Below, one piece after another: positions 21,117-30,735 of a DNA stretch of 64,000 nt. A program made the translations under genes and the position numbers. Under the pieces are notes generated by a model, which saw only the letters and a program-made list of their open reading frames with translations, searched no databases and was not told the origin of the DNA. Source of the stretch: Streptomyces sp. DT2A-34 (GTDB taxonomy: Bacteria; Actinomycetota; Actinomycetes; Streptomycetales; Streptomycetaceae). The stretch is from positions 4,010,001 through 4,074,000 of the forward strand of contig NZ_JASTWJ010000001.1 in NCBI RefSeq assembly GCF_030499515.1. The letters are read 5' to 3'. How positions within the stretch are numbered: the stretch's first letter is position 1; the number at the start of each line of letters is the position of its first letter.

Positions 21117-21722
21117 TCACCGTCGGCGATACACCAACCGGCCGTCCACCACCGTCGCCACGCACGTCCCCGCCCCCCGCTCCGCGAGTTCCGCCTCGTC
21201 CCTCACGTCGAACACCGCGAACCGGGCGGCCGAGCCGCGCTCGCGTGGGGGCGGGAACTGCACCGGCCAGCCGGAGGCGTAGGGGTCGAGGGAGGGGACG
21301 CCGTCGGGGCGGCCGATGCGGCCCATGACCGCCAGGCCGGTGCGCCGCACGGCGTCCCGCACCGCGCGGTTGCGCAGTTCCTCACAGGCCGCGCGGACCG
21401 TGCCGTACGCCAGCATCCGCTGCACCCCGCGCCGGGCGCTCGCGCCCCAGCGGGCGTCGTCCATGGTGAGCGCCGCCAACGCGTCCCCGGTCAGCGGCTC
21501 GGTGCCCAGCTCGTCGGCCTCGCGCGGATCGGGGTGGTACGCCTCCTCCAGCAGCTCATTGCCGTGGATGTTGATCAGCCCGGGCGTCAGAATGCCGGGC
21601 CACTGCCGCACCCGCGCCCGCGGATGGGCGGCGACGAGCTCCTCCAGCGGCCCGGCGTCGGCGATCCAATCGCCCTGGACGACGAGCGCGTGGCCCCTGG
21701 AGTCGGCGTGAATCGTCAGCAC
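21117..21722 (-). CDS. Imidazolonepropionase-like composite-domain protein
   Basis: A 201-residue protein resembling the outer composite beta-sandwich of amidohydrolases (ILTPGLINIHGNELLEEAYHP near residue 44, TCVATVVDGRLVYRRR at the end) with the TIM-barrel core largely missing. The metal-binding HxH of true amidohydrolases is replaced by IHGN, so I do not predict hydrolase activity. It starts with GTG seven bases after the mqnC stop and is surely co-transcribed. An amidohydrolase (MqnX) deaminates aminofutalosine in some organisms, but this truncated protein lacks its residues. Function unknown. Confidence 0.7.
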   Translation of the reverse strand: MLTIHADSRGHALVVQGDWIADAGPLEELVAAHPRARVRQWPGILTPGLINIHGNELLEEAYHPDPREADELGTEPLTGDALAALTMDDARWGASARRGVQRMLAYGTVRAACEELRNRAVRDAVRRTGLAVMGRIGRPDGVPSLDPYASGWPVQFPPPRERGSAARFAVFDVRDEAELAERGAGTCVATVVDGRLVYRRR

Positions 21723-21729
21723 GGGTGCG

Positions 21730-22929
21730 TCAGTTGGAGGCCAGGAGCTTCAGCTCGGGGTGGGCCGTGCCACCCTCGATCGCCGTGGACGAGATGTGGG
21801 ACGCGACCCGCTCGTCGACGGGGTCGTTCGCCGGGTCGTCGTGCACCACGATGTGCTCGTACGTCGTGGTCCGCTGCGCCGGCACCCGCCCCGCCTTGCG
21901 GATCAGGTCGATGATCTCCAGCCGGTTGGAGCGGTGCTTGGCGCCGGCCGAGGAGACGACGTTCTCCTCCAGCATGATCGAGCCGAGGTCGTCGGCGCCG
22001 TAGTGCAGCGACAGCTGGCCGATCTCCTTGCCGGTGGTCAGCCAGGAGCCCTGGATGTGCTGGATGTTGTCCATGAACAGCCGCGCGATGGCGATCATCC
22101 GCAGGTACTCGAAGAGCGTGGCCTGCGTACGGCCCTTCAGGTGGTTGTTCTCGGGCTGGTAGGTGTACGGGATGAAGGCCCGGAAGCCGCCCGTGCGGTC
22201 CTGGACGTCACGGATCATCCGCAGGTGCTCGATGCGCTCGGCGTTGGTCTCGCCGGTGCCCATCAGCATGGTCGACGTCGACTCGACGCCGAGGCCGTGC
22301 GCGATCTCCATGATCTCCAGCCAGCGCTCACCGCTCTCCTTCAGCGGGGCGATGGCCTTGCGCGGCCGCGCGGGCAGCAGCTCGGCGCCGGCGCCCGCGA
22401 AGGAGTCGAGGCCGGCCTCGTGGATCCGGGTGATGGCCTCCTCGACCGACACCCCGGAGATCCGGGCCATGTGCTCGACCTCGCTCGCCCCCAGGCTGTG
22501 GATGACGAGCTGCGGGAAGGCCTCCTTGATGGCGCGGAAGTGCTTCTCGTAGTACTCGACGCCGTAGTCCGGGTGGTGACCGCCCTGGAACATGATCTGG
22601 GTGCCGCCCAGCTCCACCGTCTCGGCGCAGCGCCGCAGGATGTCGTCCAGGTCGCGGGTCCAGCCCTTGGCCTTGTCCTTGGGGGCGGCGTAGAAGGCGC
22701 AGAACTTGCACGCCGTGACGCACACGTTCGTGTAGTTGATGTTGCGCTCGATGATGTACGTCGCGATGTGCTCGGTGCCCGCGTACCTGCGGCGGCGTAC
22801 GGCGTCTGCGGCGGCGCCCAGCGCGTGCAGCGGGGCGTCGCGGTAGAGGTCGAGCGCTTCCTCGGGGGTGATGCGTCCGCCCGCCGCGGCACGGTCGAGG
22901 ACGGACTGAAGGTCGGCCTTCTCGGTCAC
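21730..22929 (-). CDS. mqnC: Cyclic dehypoxanthinyl futalosine synthase (radical SAM)
   Basis: A 399-residue radical SAM enzyme cyclising dehypoxanthine futalosine in the futalosine menaquinone pathway. The [4Fe-4S] motif CVTACKFC is at Cys70/74/77, followed by FQGGHHPDYGVEYYE and the GAGAELLPARPR segment typical of MqnC. I choose the GTG at 22929 (VTEKADLQ), which has GAAAGGGA about nine bases upstream; a TTG seven codons earlier is less likely. Paired downstream with the composite-domain gene. Confidence 0.93.
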   Translation of the reverse strand: MTEKADLQSVLDRAAAGGRITPEEALDLYRDAPLHALGAAADAVRRRRYAGTEHIATYIIERNINYTNVCVTACKFCAFYAAPKDKAKGWTRDLDDILRRCAETVELGGTQIMFQGGHHPDYGVEYYEKHFRAIKEAFPQLVIHSLGASEVEHMARISGVSVEEAITRIHEAGLDSFAGAGAELLPARPRKAIAPLKESGERWLEIMEIAHGLGVESTSTMLMGTGETNAERIEHLRMIRDVQDRTGGFRAFIPYTYQPENNHLKGRTQATLFEYLRMIAIARLFMDNIQHIQGSWLTTGKEIGQLSLHYGADDLGSIMLEENVVSSAGAKHRSNRLEIIDLIRKAGRVPAQRTTTYEHIVVHDDPANDPVDERVASHISSTAIEGGTAHPELKLLASN

Positions 22930-23048
22930 CGGGGGTGTCCCTTTCGTCAAGGGGTTGGACGGACCGAACCAGCCTACGCCAGGCGTTTTGGGCGGCCGAC
23001 CTCAGGCCGCGCCCCGCGCCACCGGCCAAAGCACGCCCACGCCCTTGG

Positions 23049-23846
23049 TCACGCCGCGTACGCCCCGATCAGCAGCCCCACGAACGCCCCGCCGATCAGG
23101 AACGGCCCGAACGGGATCGCCGTCCTGCGCCCGGCCCTGCGCAGGAGCACGAGCGCCCAGCCGTACAGCGCCCCGGACAGGAACCCGGCGAAGGTGCCGA
23201 GCATGACCGTCGACCAGCCGTACCAGCCCAGCACCGCTCCCGCCCCGAGCGCCAGCTTCACATCGCCGAAGCCCATGCCGCCGGGGTTGATCCGGTACAG
23301 CACGTAGTAGCCGGCGCCGAGCGCGAGCGTGGCCCACAGGGCGGTGGGCCAGTCGCCGGCGTGCTCGGGGACGAGGGCGACCAGGCCGAGCAGGGCGAGC
23401 GCGGCGCCCGCCAGCGTGAGGGTCAGCGGGTTGGGCAGCCGCCGTACCCGGAAGTCGACGACCGTGAGCAGTACGCCGACGGGCGCCAGCAGCAGCCAGA
23501 CGCCCAGCTCGGGCCGGGTGTCCGTGGCGGCGGCGAGGGCGGCGCAGACGAGGGCGGTGACGGTGGCGAGCATCGGGGCGCCGGGGCCGTACGAGCTGCG
23601 AGGCGCGCACTGCCCGCACCGGGCCCGCCCGAGCCACCCCCCGAACCGTCCGCCGATCGCGTGCCCACCCGGACACGCCTCCCGCCACCCCTGCTCCTCC
23701 GGAACGGAGAACCGATAGGCGGCCTTCGGCAGCAACGCCCCCGCCGCCGCACCCCAGAGCGCGGCGATGAGGACCAGCAGGGCGGTGCTCATCCGGCCGT
23801 ACCACGACTCGCTGTGCTCATGAACGTGGCACCGTATCAGCCCCAT
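23049..23846 (-). CDS. A24 family prepilin peptidase-like membrane protein
   Basis: About 265 residues, multispanning. The two catalytic aspartates of TadV/PilD-type aspartic peptidases appear in LLTVVDFRVRRLPNPLTL and GMGFGDVKLALGAG. An N-terminal cytosolic loop retains one CGQC pair, a reduced form of the zinc-binding methylase domain. I start at ATG 23846 (MGLIRCHVH) because TGAGGAGG sits seven bases upstream; ATG 23792 (MSTALLVL) is an alternative. Probable role: processing Flp/Tad pilin-like or other prepilin substrates, none of which are nearby. Confidence 0.82.
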   Translation of the reverse strand: MGLIRCHVHEHSESWYGRMSTALLVLIAALWGAAAGALLPKAAYRFSVPEEQGWREACPGGHAIGGRFGGWLGRARCGQCAPRSSYGPGAPMLATVTALVCAALAAATDTRPELGVWLLLAPVGVLLTVVDFRVRRLPNPLTLTLAGAALALLGLVALVPEHAGDWPTALWATLALGAGYYVLYRINPGGMGFGDVKLALGAGAVLGWYGWSTVMLGTFAGFLSGALYGWALVLLRRAGRRTAIPFGPFLIGGAFVGLLIGAYAA

Positions 23847-23971
23847 ACAGGCCTCCTCACAGGCCTTCACGGCATACCGGACCCCTCCCTTGTTCCGTTT
23901 CGCACCAGCGAAGCCACGCTCAGTAGAGTGCCGGGGTACAGCAGTTGGGCGCGACACGGGGGACGGCAGCA

Positions 23972-25486
23972 GTGCGTACAGGCAGGGCATACGGCATACG
24001 CGGAACCCGAGGCGTCCTTCTCCTCCTCTGCGCCCTGGCCGCCCTCTTCGCAACCGCCACCACCCCGGCCCGGGCGGCGACCGACAGCACCGCCCAGGCC
24101 GCCCATCTCGCAGACCGCCTGCGCACGAACCCGGTCTACGTCACCGACCAACTCCCCCGCGAGGTCCCCCGGTCCACGGCCCCCGCCTTCGCCGAGGTGG
24201 CCGAGCGCACCGGCGTACCGACGTACGTCATCGTCCTCCCCGGAATGAGCGCCGCGGACCCGGGCCTGCTCGACGCGGTCCACGAGCGACTCGGCCGGGA
24301 CGGGCTGTACGTGCTCATCGACGAGTCGCAGGTGGCGGATGCCGTGGCGCACGGCGTCGACGTCCCGGCGGACGACGCCTGGACGGTCGCCCTCTACGAA
24401 GTCCCCTACGACGCGGGCCCGTTGCGCCGCTTCGAGCGCTTCGCCGAGGTCATCGCGCGGGGCGATGAGAAGGCCGCCGCGGCGCGGGCGGAGGCGGCGC
24501 GGGCGAAGTACGACGCCGGCGAAGAGCCCGCGGCCCTGTACATCGGCCCGTCCGACCGCGGCGACCAGTCGTCCCTCACCGGGGTCCTGCTCACCGGCGT
24601 ACCGCTGCTGATTCTGCTGCTCGTTCCGTACGTACGACGCTGGTGGCACCGCCTCTCGAAGGCCGCCGGGACCAAGGGGGCCGCCTGGCGGAAGGAGGTC
24701 AAGGCGAGCCGCGTCCTGCGCTGGACCCTCCCGGTCCTGGCCCTCGGCTCCGCCGTCGCGATCGCCGTGACCGCCCCCCTCGTCTTCGACGAGACCAGGT
24801 CGAGCTGGTCTCCCAGGCCCAGGGCGATCGACCTCAACGCCCGCCTCGACCGGGTGGCGGAGGGCCTGGCACAGGACCCGGTGTACGCGGACCCGGAGAC
24901 CCCGCGGGTGCTGGACTCCGCCCAGTCGGCCCGCCTCCACGAGCGCATCCGTGCGTTCGCACGGTCACAGGACGGCGGCCCGGTCTTCGTCGCGCTCGTC
25001 CCGCAGCTGACGGAGGACGAGTCGGGCGGCGACGAGGAGGCGTTCGCCGCGGCGGTCCACGACAAGCTGGGCGAGGACGGGGTGTACGTCGTGGCCGACC
25101 CGGCGAGCGGGTACATCAACGCCTTCAACCGCGGCCTGCGGCTGGATGGTTACAGCCTCCTCTACGACCTGCCGGAATCCATCACGTACGGCGACGACAA
25201 GGCGGACGAGGCCGAGGACCACTTCCTGGGCGAACGCCTCAACGCCCTGATGACGATCCTCGACAAGACCCCGCGCACGGACGAACCCAACTCCCCCGGC
25301 GACCCGTACCCGATGACGGATCCCGTCACCGAGGACGAACTGCCGCCGCTCTTCGGCACCGACTTCTGGCCGGGCCTGCTGCTGGGCGTGCCGGCGGCCG
25401 GTCTGGCCTTCGGGCTGGCGGCCGGTCTGCTGGGGATCGTCCGCAGGGTGCTGCGGCGCCGGAATCCGGAGCCGATCTCGGCGTAG
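23972..25486 (+). CDS. Membrane protein with two tandem copies of an uncharacterised extracytoplasmic domain
   Basis: 504 residues: a signal peptide (LLLLCALAALFATATTPARA), a first domain (about 40-210), a membrane segment (LTGVLLTGVPLLILLLVPYV), a short basic cytosolic loop, a second membrane segment (WTLPVLALGSAVAIAVTAPL), a second domain (about 285-460) and a C-terminal helix. The domains align: LADRLRTNPVYV versus VAEGLAQDPVYA, then LGRDGLYVLID versus LGEDGVYVVAD. I do not recognise a named family. It is divergent from the prepilin peptidase gene. GTG start with GGGGGAC upstream. Confidence 0.75.
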   Translation: MRTGRAYGIRGTRGVLLLLCALAALFATATTPARAATDSTAQAAHLADRLRTNPVYVTDQLPREVPRSTAPAFAEVAERTGVPTYVIVLPGMSAADPGLLDAVHERLGRDGLYVLIDESQVADAVAHGVDVPADDAWTVALYEVPYDAGPLRRFERFAEVIARGDEKAAAARAEAARAKYDAGEEPAALYIGPSDRGDQSSLTGVLLTGVPLLILLLVPYVRRWWHRLSKAAGTKGAAWRKEVKASRVLRWTLPVLALGSAVAIAVTAPLVFDETRSSWSPRPRAIDLNARLDRVAEGLAQDPVYADPETPRVLDSAQSARLHERIRAFARSQDGGPVFVALVPQLTEDESGGDEEAFAAAVHDKLGEDGVYVVADPASGYINAFNRGLRLDGYSLLYDLPESITYGDDKADEAEDHFLGERLNALMTILDKTPRTDEPNSPGDPYPMTDPVTEDELPPLFGTDFWPGLLLGVPAAGLAFGLAAGLLGIVRRVLRRRNPEPISA

Positions 25487-25520
25487 GCCCGGCACGTGCC
25501 GGAGGCGGTGCCCCGCACCG

Positions 25521-27209
25521 CTACTCGACCTTCGACAACCGAGCCTCGGGCTTGCCCTCCGCGTCGCTCTCCGAGCGGTACACCAGGTCGTCGTCGGCCG
25601 GCGCGATCCGGACGGTGTGCGGTGCCTGGTTGCAGCCGCCGTGGTTGGTCTTCCTGCCCACGGCCGTCACGACGAGCTCCTTCGCCGTCGCCTTCTTCAG
25701 GGTCAGTACGTCCTCGCAGGCGAGGCCGAGCACATCCGTCTGCCGGAGTGTGCCCAACTCCTCGCCCACGTCGGACTTGTGCACGGTGAGCCGGTACGTA
25801 CCCGCCGGGAGCGCGCCGCCCAGGGCGGTGGCCCGGCCCTCCCAGGTGCCGAGGTAGCGGGCGGGCACGGAACCCTCGAACGAGGTGTCGGCGCCCGCAC
25901 CCGGCGACTGGGACGAGACGGCGTCGGAACCCGCGTTGGTGTCCTGGTCCCCGCCCGGCAACAGCTCGAACACGAACACCGACCCCACGGTCACCGCGGC
26001 CAGCGCCCCCGCCACCGCGAGCGCCACGGTGCAGCTCACTCGCCGCCCACGGCCGCCCTCCCCCGGCGTCGAGTCCGCCGCGACGGAGAGGGAGTACTTG
26101 CCGGGACGGTGGTCGGACGGCGGGGCGGTGTCGTGGGAAGGCGGGGCGTCGCGCGGTTCGGGGACGCTGACGGGTGCGTCAGCCGGAGCCGCGGCCACCG
26201 GCACGGCCACCGCCCCCGACGCGGCCGCCCCCGGCATCACCGGCGGCGGCCCGAACTCCCCGCCTGCCGGCTGCCTGCCGAATCCGACCGGCCCCGACGG
26301 GACGTCCTGTCCCGTCTCCAGGTTCAGCAGCCGCACGGCACTACGACTGACCTGCTCGACCAGCGCCCCCGGCAGCCACCCGCCCGACACCAGCCGGGCC
26401 GCCCCGTCCGGAGCCAGTCGCCGGGCCACCTCGCCCGGCGTGGGCCGCGCACCCGGCTCCTTGGCCAGGCAGGCCTCCACCAGTTCCCGCAACTCACCGT
26501 CCAGCGAGTCGAGTTCGGGCTCCTCGTGCACGACCTTGTACAGCAGCGCCGCCGACGAGTCCCCGCGAAACGGCGGCTCCCCGGTCGCCGCGTACGCCAG
26601 TACCGCGCCCAGCGAGAAGACGTCCGCGGCCCCCGTGATCCCCTTGCCCAGGATCTGCTCGGGCGACATGTAGCCGGGCGAGCCGACGGAGACGCCGGTC
26701 GATGTCAGGGACGCCGTGCCGTCCGTGGCCCGCGCGATGCCGAAGTCGATCAGCAGGGGGCCGTCCAGCGTCAGCAGCACGTTCGACGGCTTCACGTCCC
26801 GGTGCACCAGCCCCAGCTCGTGCACCGCGGCCAGCGCCTCGGCCAGCCCGGCGCCCAGCGCGCGTACGGTGTGCGCCGGCATCGGACCACCCGACTCCGC
26901 CACCGCCGTCGCCAGCGACGGGCCCGCCGCGTACGCCGTCGCCACCCACGGCACCGGGGCCTCGGGATCCGCGTCCAGCACGGGCGCCGTCCAGGCACCG
27001 CCCACCCGGCGCGCCGCCGCCACCTCCCGGCGAAAGCGCGCCCGGAACTCCTCGTCGAGGGCGAAGTGCGGGTGAACGATCTTCACGGCGACCGTACGAC
27101 CGCCTGCGCTGCGGCCCAGGTACACCCGCCCCATCCCGCCGGAGCCGAGCCGGCCGAGCAGCCGGTACGGCCCGACGACGGTCGGCTCGTCGACTCCGAG
27201 CGGCTGCAT
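25521..27209 (-). CDS. Membrane-anchored serine/threonine protein kinase
   Basis: 562 residues. The kinase domain occupies 15-270: GSGGMGRVY P-loop, Lys43 in AVKIV, HRDVKPSN with Asp138, DFG at 155-157, and SPGYMSPEQ. A Pro/Ala-rich linker, one membrane helix (about residue 400) and an extracytoplasmic domain (SVPARYLGTWEGRATALGG to the end) follow; the latter may sense a ligand. ATG 27209 is chosen, with GGAGG about ten bases upstream, over GTG 27218. Typical Hanks-type kinase; targets unknown. Confidence 0.88.
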   Translation of the reverse strand: MQPLGVDEPTVVGPYRLLGRLGSGGMGRVYLGRSAGGRTVAVKIVHPHFALDEEFRARFRREVAAARRVGGAWTAPVLDADPEAPVPWVATAYAAGPSLATAVAESGGPMPAHTVRALGAGLAEALAAVHELGLVHRDVKPSNVLLTLDGPLLIDFGIARATDGTASLTSTGVSVGSPGYMSPEQILGKGITGAADVFSLGAVLAYAATGEPPFRGDSSAALLYKVVHEEPELDSLDGELRELVEACLAKEPGARPTPGEVARRLAPDGAARLVSGGWLPGALVEQVSRSAVRLLNLETGQDVPSGPVGFGRQPAGGEFGPPPVMPGAAASGAVAVPVAAAPADAPVSVPEPRDAPPSHDTAPPSDHRPGKYSLSVAADSTPGEGGRGRRVSCTVALAVAGALAAVTVGSVFVFELLPGGDQDTNAGSDAVSSQSPGAGADTSFEGSVPARYLGTWEGRATALGGALPAGTYRLTVHKSDVGEELGTLRQTDVLGLACEDVLTLKKATAKELVVTAVGRKTNHGGCNQAPHTVRIAPADDDLVYRSESDAEGKPEARLSKVE

Positions 27210-27290
27210 GGCGTCCACCCCTCCCCCGTAGGACTCCCCAGCAGGTTAGTGCGGAACCGGCGTACCCCACCCGCTACGGCCGAAGACCCG

Positions 27291-28148
<858 letters not shown>

Positions 28149-28262
28149 CTAGACCCTATGAGGTACCGTGCAGGCTTCAGGGTCGCGTCCAGGTGACAAA
28201 CCCTTCTCGTCAACCCCGACACGCGCCCCTCAAACGTCCGAGTGACGTGATCTTGACCTCTA

Positions 28263-28449
28263 TTGCTTTCGGCTGCCCGCGTGCTACGCTCGCCGCAAGT
28301 TGCAGTTTGGTTTCCCTTGCAGTACAGAGCCTGCGGAGCATGTGACCGCGGGCTCTCGTCGTTTTCAGACGTATGCAGTTGTGCGGCATCTTGTTTTCAC
28401 ACTTGCAGGGTTCTGGAGCAGGGCAACCCTTTGGGCCCAAGGAGGGCTT
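28263..28449 (+). promoter_or_regulatory. Putative promoter and long leader of the cold-shock gene
   Basis: A possible -35 TTGCTT (28263-28268) and -10 TACGCT (28285-28290), spaced by 16, precede about 155 bases of untranslated leader containing repeated TTGCAG-type words (near 28311, 28338 and 28414). Long structured leaders are usual for csp genes and often control mRNA stability at low temperature. Promoter elements are read by eye only. Confidence 0.4.
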
Positions 28450-28653
28450 ATGGCTACCGGAACCGTGAAGTGGTTCAACGCCGAAAAGGGCTTTGGCTTC
28501 ATCGCCCAGGAAGGCGGCGGCCCCGACGTCTTCGTTCACTACTCCGCCATCAACGCGAGCGGCTTCCGTTCGCTGGAGGAGAACCAGCAGGTCTCCTTCG
28601 ACGTGACGCAGGGCCCGAAGGGTCCGCAGGCGGAGAACGTCACCCCCGTCTGA
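28450..28653 (+). CDS. Cold-shock protein
   Basis: A 67-residue single OB-fold protein. RNP1 (KGFGFIAQ) and RNP2 (VFVHYSAI) are both intact, and [12 protein letters not shown] opens the domain. It binds single-stranded nucleic acid as an RNA chaperone. The start has a strong AAGGAGG seven bases upstream. Paralogues in Streptomyces vary (SC-type, CspA/F); I do not assign a letter. Confidence 0.95.
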   Translation: MATGTVKWFNAEKGFGFIAQEGGGPDVFVHYSAINASGFRSLEENQQVSFDVTQGPKGPQAENVTPV

Positions 28654-28695
28654 TCCGAGGGATGCCCCTCTGAAGACGTCTGAGAGCAGTACCCA

Positions 28696-28728
28696 AGGAG
28701 CCCCTCGCCATCCGGCGCAGGGGCTCCT
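28696..28728 (+). terminator. Strong hairpin terminator after the cold-shock gene
   Basis: AGGAGCCCCT (28696-28705) pairs perfectly with AGGGGCTCCT (28719-28728) over a 13-base loop, followed by GCCTT. Convergent with the XRE gene. Confidence 0.8.
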
Positions 28729-28759
28729 GCCTTATACGCGCCGCCTCACACGCGCCGCC

Positions 28760-29308
28760 TCACACGTGCTGCATGACCAGGACGAACGTCGTCCCGGGCG
28801 CCAGCGCCTCGTACGAGTGCGGCACATCCCCGCGATACGACATGTAGTCGCCTGGCCCCAGATCGACCTCGTCGCCCCGCGGACCTGCCTTCACCCGCCC
28901 CGTGCTGACGATCAGATGCTCCACGGACCCCGGAATGTGCGGCTCCGACTCCCGGGCCGGGCCCGGCTCGGCGCGCAGGTGGTAGATGTCCCGCCGGGCC
29001 CCGGGCGGGCTGGCGGAGAGCAGCGTGGCCACGTAGTCCGCCCGTTCGGACGCGACCGTGGGCCCCTCGCCCGCCCGGATCACCTGGACCGCCGGAGTCG
29101 GCGGCTCCACCAGTGCGCTGAAGGGCACGCCCAGCGCCACTCCCAGCGCCCACAGCGTCTCCACGCTGGGGTTCCCGCTGCCCGCCTCCAGCTGGGACAG
29201 CGTGGACTTCGCGATGCCGGCCCGTTTGGCCAGCTCGGACAGGGACAGCCCGACCCGGGTGCGCTCACGCCGCAGCGAGGCGGCGATCCAGGTGAGGGGC
29301 TCGCTCAT
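28760..29308 (-). CDS. XRE-family regulator with C-terminal cupin domain
   Basis: About 182 residues. The N-terminal helix-turn-helix (GLSLSELAKRAGIAKSTLSQ LEAG, about 18-40) belongs to the XRE class; the cupin domain (EHLIVSTGRVKAG, GDYMSYRGDVPHSYEA) is the likely ligand sensor. I start at MSEPLTWIA; an in-frame GTG is three codons upstream. Divergent from azlCD, which it probably controls; candidate operators lie in the gap. Confidence 0.87.
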   Translation of the reverse strand: MSEPLTWIAASLRRERTRVGLSLSELAKRAGIAKSTLSQLEAGSGNPSVETLWALGVALGVPFSALVEPPTPAVQVIRAGEGPTVASERADYVATLLSASPPGARRDIYHLRAEPGPARESEPHIPGSVEHLIVSTGRVKAGPRGDEVDLGPGDYMSYRGDVPHSYEALAPGTTFVLVMQHV

Positions 29309-29341
29309 GCGGCTCACTTCCCGTCGTTCGCTCTGTCGGTA

Positions 29342-29363
29342 TGTTCGTTCGCCTTGACGAACA
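29342..29363. promoter_or_regulatory. Inverted repeat between XRE gene and azlC, candidate operator
   Basis: TGTTCGT (29342-29348) and ACGAACA (29357-29363) are perfect 7-base arms around an 8-base spacer. A shorter related repeat, GTTCG-N6-CGAAC, lies at 29394-29409. Position midway between divergent regulator and transporter genes suggests an XRE operator (inference). Confidence 0.55.
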
Positions 29364-29389
29364 GCGGCCGCTTGTTCATTCTGAAAAAC

Positions 29390-30115
29390 ATGCGTTCGCT
29401 ACTCCGAACACCCATGATGGCACCTCTCATGACACGTCTGCAGACACCCCTGATGGCGCCTCTGGTGCGCGACAGCGCACTCGTCTGGCTGGCGAGCGGG
29501 GTCGTCGGCGTCTCCTTCGGCGCGATCTCGGTGGCCGGTGGGCTGCCGGTATGGGTGCCGGTGCTGATGTCGCTGGTGGTGTACGCGGGATCGGCGCAGT
29601 TCAGTGCGGTCGGTGTGCTGCTGGCCGGGGGCGGGCCGTTCGCTGCGGCGGCCACCGGTCTGCTGCTCAACACGCGCACGGCGGCCTTCAGCCTGGCTGT
29701 GGCGGACGTCATCGGCCGGGGCCGCCTCGCCCGCCTGCTGGGCGCCCATCTGGTGACCGACGAGACGGTGGCCTTCGCCCTCGCCCAGCCGGATCCGGCA
29801 CGGCGACGGGCCGCCTTCTGGATCTCCGGGCTCGGCCTGTTCGCCGTGTGGAACCTCGGCGTCCTGGCCGGAGGCCTGGCCGGCGGCGCGTTGGGCGACA
29901 CCGGCACCTACGGCCTGGACGCGGCCTTCCCCGCCGTCCTCGTCGCCCTGGTGCTGCCCGCCCTGCGCGAGGGTCCCGCCGTCCGGCGGTCCGCGCTGCT
30001 CGGTGCGGGGCTGGCGCTGGCGGTGACGCCGGCCGTCCCGGCGGGGGTGCCCGTGCTGGTGGCGCTGGCGGGGCTCGCCGTCCACGGACGCGGCGGCGGG
30101 AGGCGTACGGCATGA
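29390..30115 (+). CDS. azlC: AzlC family branched-chain amino acid exporter, large subunit
   Basis: Up to 241 residues, about six to seven membrane helices, with the AzlC signature SFGAISVAGGLPVWVPVLMS and VYAGSAQFSAVGVL. With AzlD it exports branched-chain amino acids or analogues. The start is uncertain: ATG 29390 is the first in frame, but a repeat of the candidate operator lies just inside it. ATG 29429 (MTRLQTPLM) would also give a full transporter. The N-terminus contains a duplicated (T)PxMAPL segment. The stop overlaps azlD by ATGA. Confidence 0.85.
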   Translation: MRSLLRTPMMAPLMTRLQTPLMAPLVRDSALVWLASGVVGVSFGAISVAGGLPVWVPVLMSLVVYAGSAQFSAVGVLLAGGGPFAAAATGLLLNTRTAAFSLAVADVIGRGRLARLLGAHLVTDETVAFALAQPDPARRRAAFWISGLGLFAVWNLGVLAGGLAGGALGDTGTYGLDAAFPAVLVALVLPALREGPAVRRSALLGAGLALAVTPAVPAGVPVLVALAGLAVHGRGGGRRTA

Positions 30116-30426
30116 GCGCGACGGTGGCCATGATCCTGACGCTGGCGGTCGGGACGTACGCCTTCCGGCTGGCCGGGCCGGTGCTCCACGGGCGCGTCGA
30201 GCTCTCGCCGCGGGTGCAGGAGTTGCTGTCGGCGGGCGCGATCGTCCTGCTGGTGGCCCTGCTGGCCACGGGCGCGCTGACCGAGGACGGCGGCTTCGCG
30301 GGGTGGGCGCGGCCGGCCGGGGTGCTGGTGGGTGGCGTACTGGCGTGGCGGCGGGCGCCGTTCCCGGCGGTGGTGGTGGGGGCGGCCGGGGTCACGGCGG
30401 TGCTGCGGGCGGTGGGGGTGGCCTGA
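30112..30426 (+). CDS. azlD: AzlD family transporter, small subunit
   Basis: A 104-residue protein with about three membrane helices (VAMILTLAVGTYAFRLAGPV, AIVLLVALLATGAL, FPAVVVGAAGVTAVLRA). The AzlD family partners AzlC in two-component amino-acid efflux. The ATG overlaps the azlC stop, so translation is coupled. Confidence 0.85.
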   Translation: MSATVAMILTLAVGTYAFRLAGPVLHGRVELSPRVQELLSAGAIVLLVALLATGALTEDGGFAGWARPAGVLVGGVLAWRRAPFPAVVVGAAGVTAVLRAVGVA

Positions 30427-30452
30427 GGAGCCCCCGATGGGAGCATGGCCGG

Positions 30453-30707
30453 GTGACCAGTAGTGCGGAGAACGACCACGGGGAAGACGGCGGCACTTCC
30501 GCCGACAACAAAGCCGACAACAAAATGGCCATGGGCATGTCGCTCGGGCTCGCCCTCGGCACGAGCATCGGCATCGTGTTCGGGATGACCGTCTTCGACA
30601 ACATCGGGGTAGGGCTGGCCCTGGGCATGGGGTTGGGTACGGCCGTCGGCCTCGCATTCGCTGTCGGCCGGATACAGACGGGCAAGGAGCAGGACGGAGC
30701 CGAGTAG
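30453..30707 (+). CDS. Small glycine-zipper membrane protein
   Basis: 84 residues from a GTG start: a hydrophilic Asp/Asn/Lys-rich N-terminus, then two hydrophobic helices packed with small residues (MGMSLGLALGTSIGIVFGM and GVGLALGMGLGTAVGLAFAVG) and a short charged tail. No family name is recognised; glycine-zipper proteins often self-assemble in membranes. It lies just after azlD on the same strand, and a promoter of its own cannot be judged. Confidence 0.65.
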   Translation: MTSSAENDHGEDGGTSADNKADNKMAMGMSLGLALGTSIGIVFGMTVFDNIGVGLALGMGLGTAVGLAFAVGRIQTGKEQDGAE

Positions 30708-30735
30708 CCGGCCGCCTTCGATAGGGTCCCCGGCC

